A DNA stretch of 64,000 nucleotides, taken from assembly GCA_004134985.1 (NCBI GenBank), contig REGQ01000021.1, forward strand, positions 42,078 through 106,077, in the 5' to 3' direction. This DNA comes from Paenibacillaceae bacterium (lineage in GTDB: Bacteria > Bacillota > Bacilli > Paenibacillales > Paenibacillaceae). The position numbers were made by a program, and so were the translations under genes. A model generated the notes under the pieces. The model saw nothing but the letters and a program-made list of their open reading frames with translations. It was not told the DNA's origin and ran no database searches. Shown here in pieces: positions 62,165 through 64,000 of the stretch; position 1 is the first letter of the stretch; every line of letters starts with the position of its first letter.

Positions 62165-63079
62165 TTAAAACAAGCTAGTTTCTGATACTTTACGACTAAG
62201 CCAGTTCGTTATATAAAGAATCGCAAAAGAAATGACCGACATGAATAACCCTATCGCAGTCGTATAAGCATATTGCGCCCCCTCTATACCTTGCCTATAA
62301 ACATAAGATCCAATTACATCCGCTACTTCGTAAGTTTGAGGGTTGTATAACAAAATAACTTTTTGGAAATCGGTGCCTAGTACCCCTCCCATGGCAAATA
62401 TGAGCAATATAATGGTGGTCGGTTTAATAGACGGCCATGTTATGTGAACAACCTTCTTCCACCTACCCGCTCCATCAACTTCCGCTACATCATAAAGAGT
62501 CGGGTCTATGCCACTCATTGCAGCAAGATAAATGATGGCTCCAAATCCAACCCCTTGCCAAATACTCGACGAGATGAAAATGCTTCTGAACCATTCCGGT
62601 TCAAGTAGAAAGGAGATTGCAGTTCCGCCAAAAAAGGAATATATATCGTTTATAAGACCGTCTCTGGATAAATACACCTTTATCATTCCAGCAACAATAA
62701 CAACAGATATAAAATGAGGGAAATACGAAACCGTTTGCACAAGTTTTTTGAAACGCTTACTTTTTAGTTCATTTAATAGCAAGGCAAGTATTATCGGGGC
62801 TGGAAATGTCCAAAACAAAGAATATACCCCTAATAGAAATGTATTCCTTAACAATCGAAGTCCCATAGGATCTCGAAAAAAAGCTTCAAAGTACTTTAAA
62901 CCCACCCAAGTACTTCCCCATACACCCTTTACAGCATTGTAATTTTTAAATGCAATCAGAATGCCATACATGGGAAAATAAGCGAATACCAATATTGTCA
63001 GAAATCCAGGCAGTACCATCAAATAAAGATATCGATGTTTCCATATTCTAAATAATTTACCTCCACCGCTTGCCTGCAA
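62165..63079 (-). CDS. Sugar ABC permease (LplB type)
   Basis: The other channel subunit, about 304 residues, six helices. I use TTG 63079 because AAGGGG lies eight bases upstream; a GTG three codons earlier overlaps that site. LplB traits are YLMVLPGFLTILVFAYFPMYG, PIILALLLNEL, and the EAA loop DPTLYDVAEVDGAGRWKKV. It is the first gene of the importer operon and has a long leader with operator and cre-like sites. Confidence 0.92.
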   Translation of the reverse strand: MQASGGGKLFRIWKHRYLYLMVLPGFLTILVFAYFPMYGILIAFKNYNAVKGVWGSTWVGLKYFEAFFRDPMGLRLLRNTFLLGVYSLFWTFPAPIILALLLNELKSKRFKKLVQTVSYFPHFISVVIVAGMIKVYLSRDGLINDIYSFFGGTAISFLLEPEWFRSIFISSSIWQGVGFGAIIYLAAMSGIDPTLYDVAEVDGAGRWKKVVHITWPSIKPTTIILLIFAMGGVLGTDFQKVILLYNPQTYEVADVIGSYVYRQGIEGAQYAYTTAIGLFMSVISFAILYITNWLSRKVSETSLF

Positions 63080-63600
63080 GAAAAGCACCCCTTATTTCGG
63101 ATATCAGAGAATAATGTATACTATATGCTCCATAAACACATGTATTTTGATTATCGCTCTCTCCTAAGACAACCCGTTCGTAATCGCTTTATGTGGCTAG
63201 TACATCCCATCTAGCGTTTCAATTTTGCTGCAACATAAACTTATAAGCGCTTTCATCTAAAGTAAACTTAGCTAATGGCACACGCGTATCAATTTGCATA
63301 AGTCAAATGTTGAGCATGTTATCATCACTCCATGCACCCCCCAAGAAAATAAAGTTATTATGCTATTATCAAAATATAACACATACATAATATGCCGTCA
63401 ATTAGTTTATTTTCATTAAAAAAGCAGCAAACTTAGTATAAATCCCGAAAATAAATACTATTTTAAGGAATTTATTAATGGATATATAGTATTCCGACTT
63501 CTAGTTAGTATACTATCTAACCACTTTTAATTGTTTGTGTTTGACAAAAGTCAATGTGTGCTCCTTAAAAGGATAAAATAAAAACGATACACTTATTCAA
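63080..63600 (-). promoter_or_regulatory. Control region and leader of the sugar importer
   Basis: A sigma-A promoter is clear on the minus strand: TTGACG (63396-63401) and TATATT (63373-63378), 17 bases apart. The palindrome TAGTATACTA (63506-63515) and half-site CAAACTTAGTATA (63428-63440) lie upstream, and TAAACTTAGCTAA lies in the leader near 63263. The leader also holds TGAAAGCGCTTATA (minus strand, 63242-63255), one mismatch from the CcpA cre consensus. A 17-codon frame near 63320 is too short to judge. Confidence 0.72.
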
Positions 63601-64000
63601 GTAATGGGTAGCATTAGTTTATCGAATAGAAGGAAAAACGCCAAAAAGAGCTGCAACAGGTTCCTTGCTCACAACCTATCACAGCCCCCAAACTCGCGTC
63701 CGCGACCTCGCGGTTCTTACTCTTCTGTCGCCATCGAATTGTTCTCGCCACGAGCGAGTAGAATTGTAACAGCAACAGCAGAGCGCACGAGTGGAATTCT
63801 AACGCTGATGAGCAGCGCTATTTAGGGAAATTCAGCCCAATAAATATTGTAAGGAAACTGAGCCACCTTATTTCTAGAAAATCGCCCGATTTTAGCCGTC
63901 CAAGAGGTAAATAAGCGCTGTGACAAGCGTCCCTCGTATTTAAGGAGTTTTCTTACGAATGCTCACTCATTCGCAGGATTTCACCGTGGTCTTCGTTGAA
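63601..64000. other. Right end of window, no gene recognised
   Basis: Composition becomes GC-richer than the AT-rich control region before it. The 73-codon frame at 63604-63825 has no ribosome-binding site and looks like chance. I see nothing else to name. Confidence 0.4.

Noticed and set aside
63604..63825. 73-codon frame near the window end
   Set aside because: No ribosome-binding site, low-complexity composition and no family features.

Overview
The window reads as chromosome from a Gram-positive, spore-forming Firmicute of the Paenibacillus type. The signs are strong AGGAGG ribosome-binding sites with frequent GTG/TTG starts, lipoprotein-anchored ABC binding proteins, S-layer (SLH) domains, a sporulenol/squalene-hopene cyclase, YesN/AraC-type regulators, LplA/LplB/LplC-type sugar transporters and large secreted glycanases with discoidin modules. 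Base composition is mixed: most of the window is moderately GC-rich, with clearly AT-rich patches at about 9.7-11.5 kb, 35.6-38.7 kb and 59.5-63.6 kb. No rRNA, complete tRNA or intact transposase gene was seen.

Layout. 0-2.3 kb: end of a polar amino-acid ABC importer (binding protein-permease fusion plus ATPase). 2.3-8.7 kb: cyclase, an orphan sugar-binding lipoprotein, a WYL regulator and a DHA2 drug-efflux pump. 8.7-11.8 kb: a small AT-rich island with two unknown-function genes, a tRNA-Arg 3' fragment and broken rhodanese copies. 11.8-19.5 kb: a seven-gene operon (peptide-type ABC importer, flavin monooxygenase, sulfurtransferase) that looks like an organosulfur uptake and desulfurisation unit. 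19.5-26.6 kb: two redox enzymes, each next to a divergent HxlR regulator, with a secreted GH87-type alpha-1,3-glucanase between them. 26.7-31.9 kb: a heterodimeric ABC exporter with zinc-ribbon subunits and a DUF1854 partner. 32.4-34.4 kb: a nuclease-like/HTH protein and then 1.3 kb of dense noncoding repeats. 34.4-41.8 kb: accessory genes (DinB, GNATs, a tet(L)-type tetracycline pump with its leader peptide, SDR, VOC, AraC). 41.9-64 kb: a carbohydrate locus.

The carbohydrate locus has two GH38 alpha-mannosidase-family enzymes, a GT108/DUF1861 beta-mannoside phosphorylase-like protein, a three-component sugar ABC importer, and an operon of two secreted beta-propeller proteins with discoidin modules. 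One propeller protein carries cohesin-like and dockerin modules, and the third gene of that operon is a lipoprotein with a cohesin-like domain and three SLH repeats. Two paralogous GntR-LacI repressors with identical recognition helices lie inside it. A palindrome with core TAGTATACTA, or its half-site AAACTTAGTAT, recurs upstream of one GH38 gene, the surface operon and the ABC importer. I infer one mannose-glycan regulon: surface capture and trimming, import of oligosaccharides, then cytoplasmic alpha-mannosidase and phosphorylase action. Substrate and regulator-operator pairing are inference.
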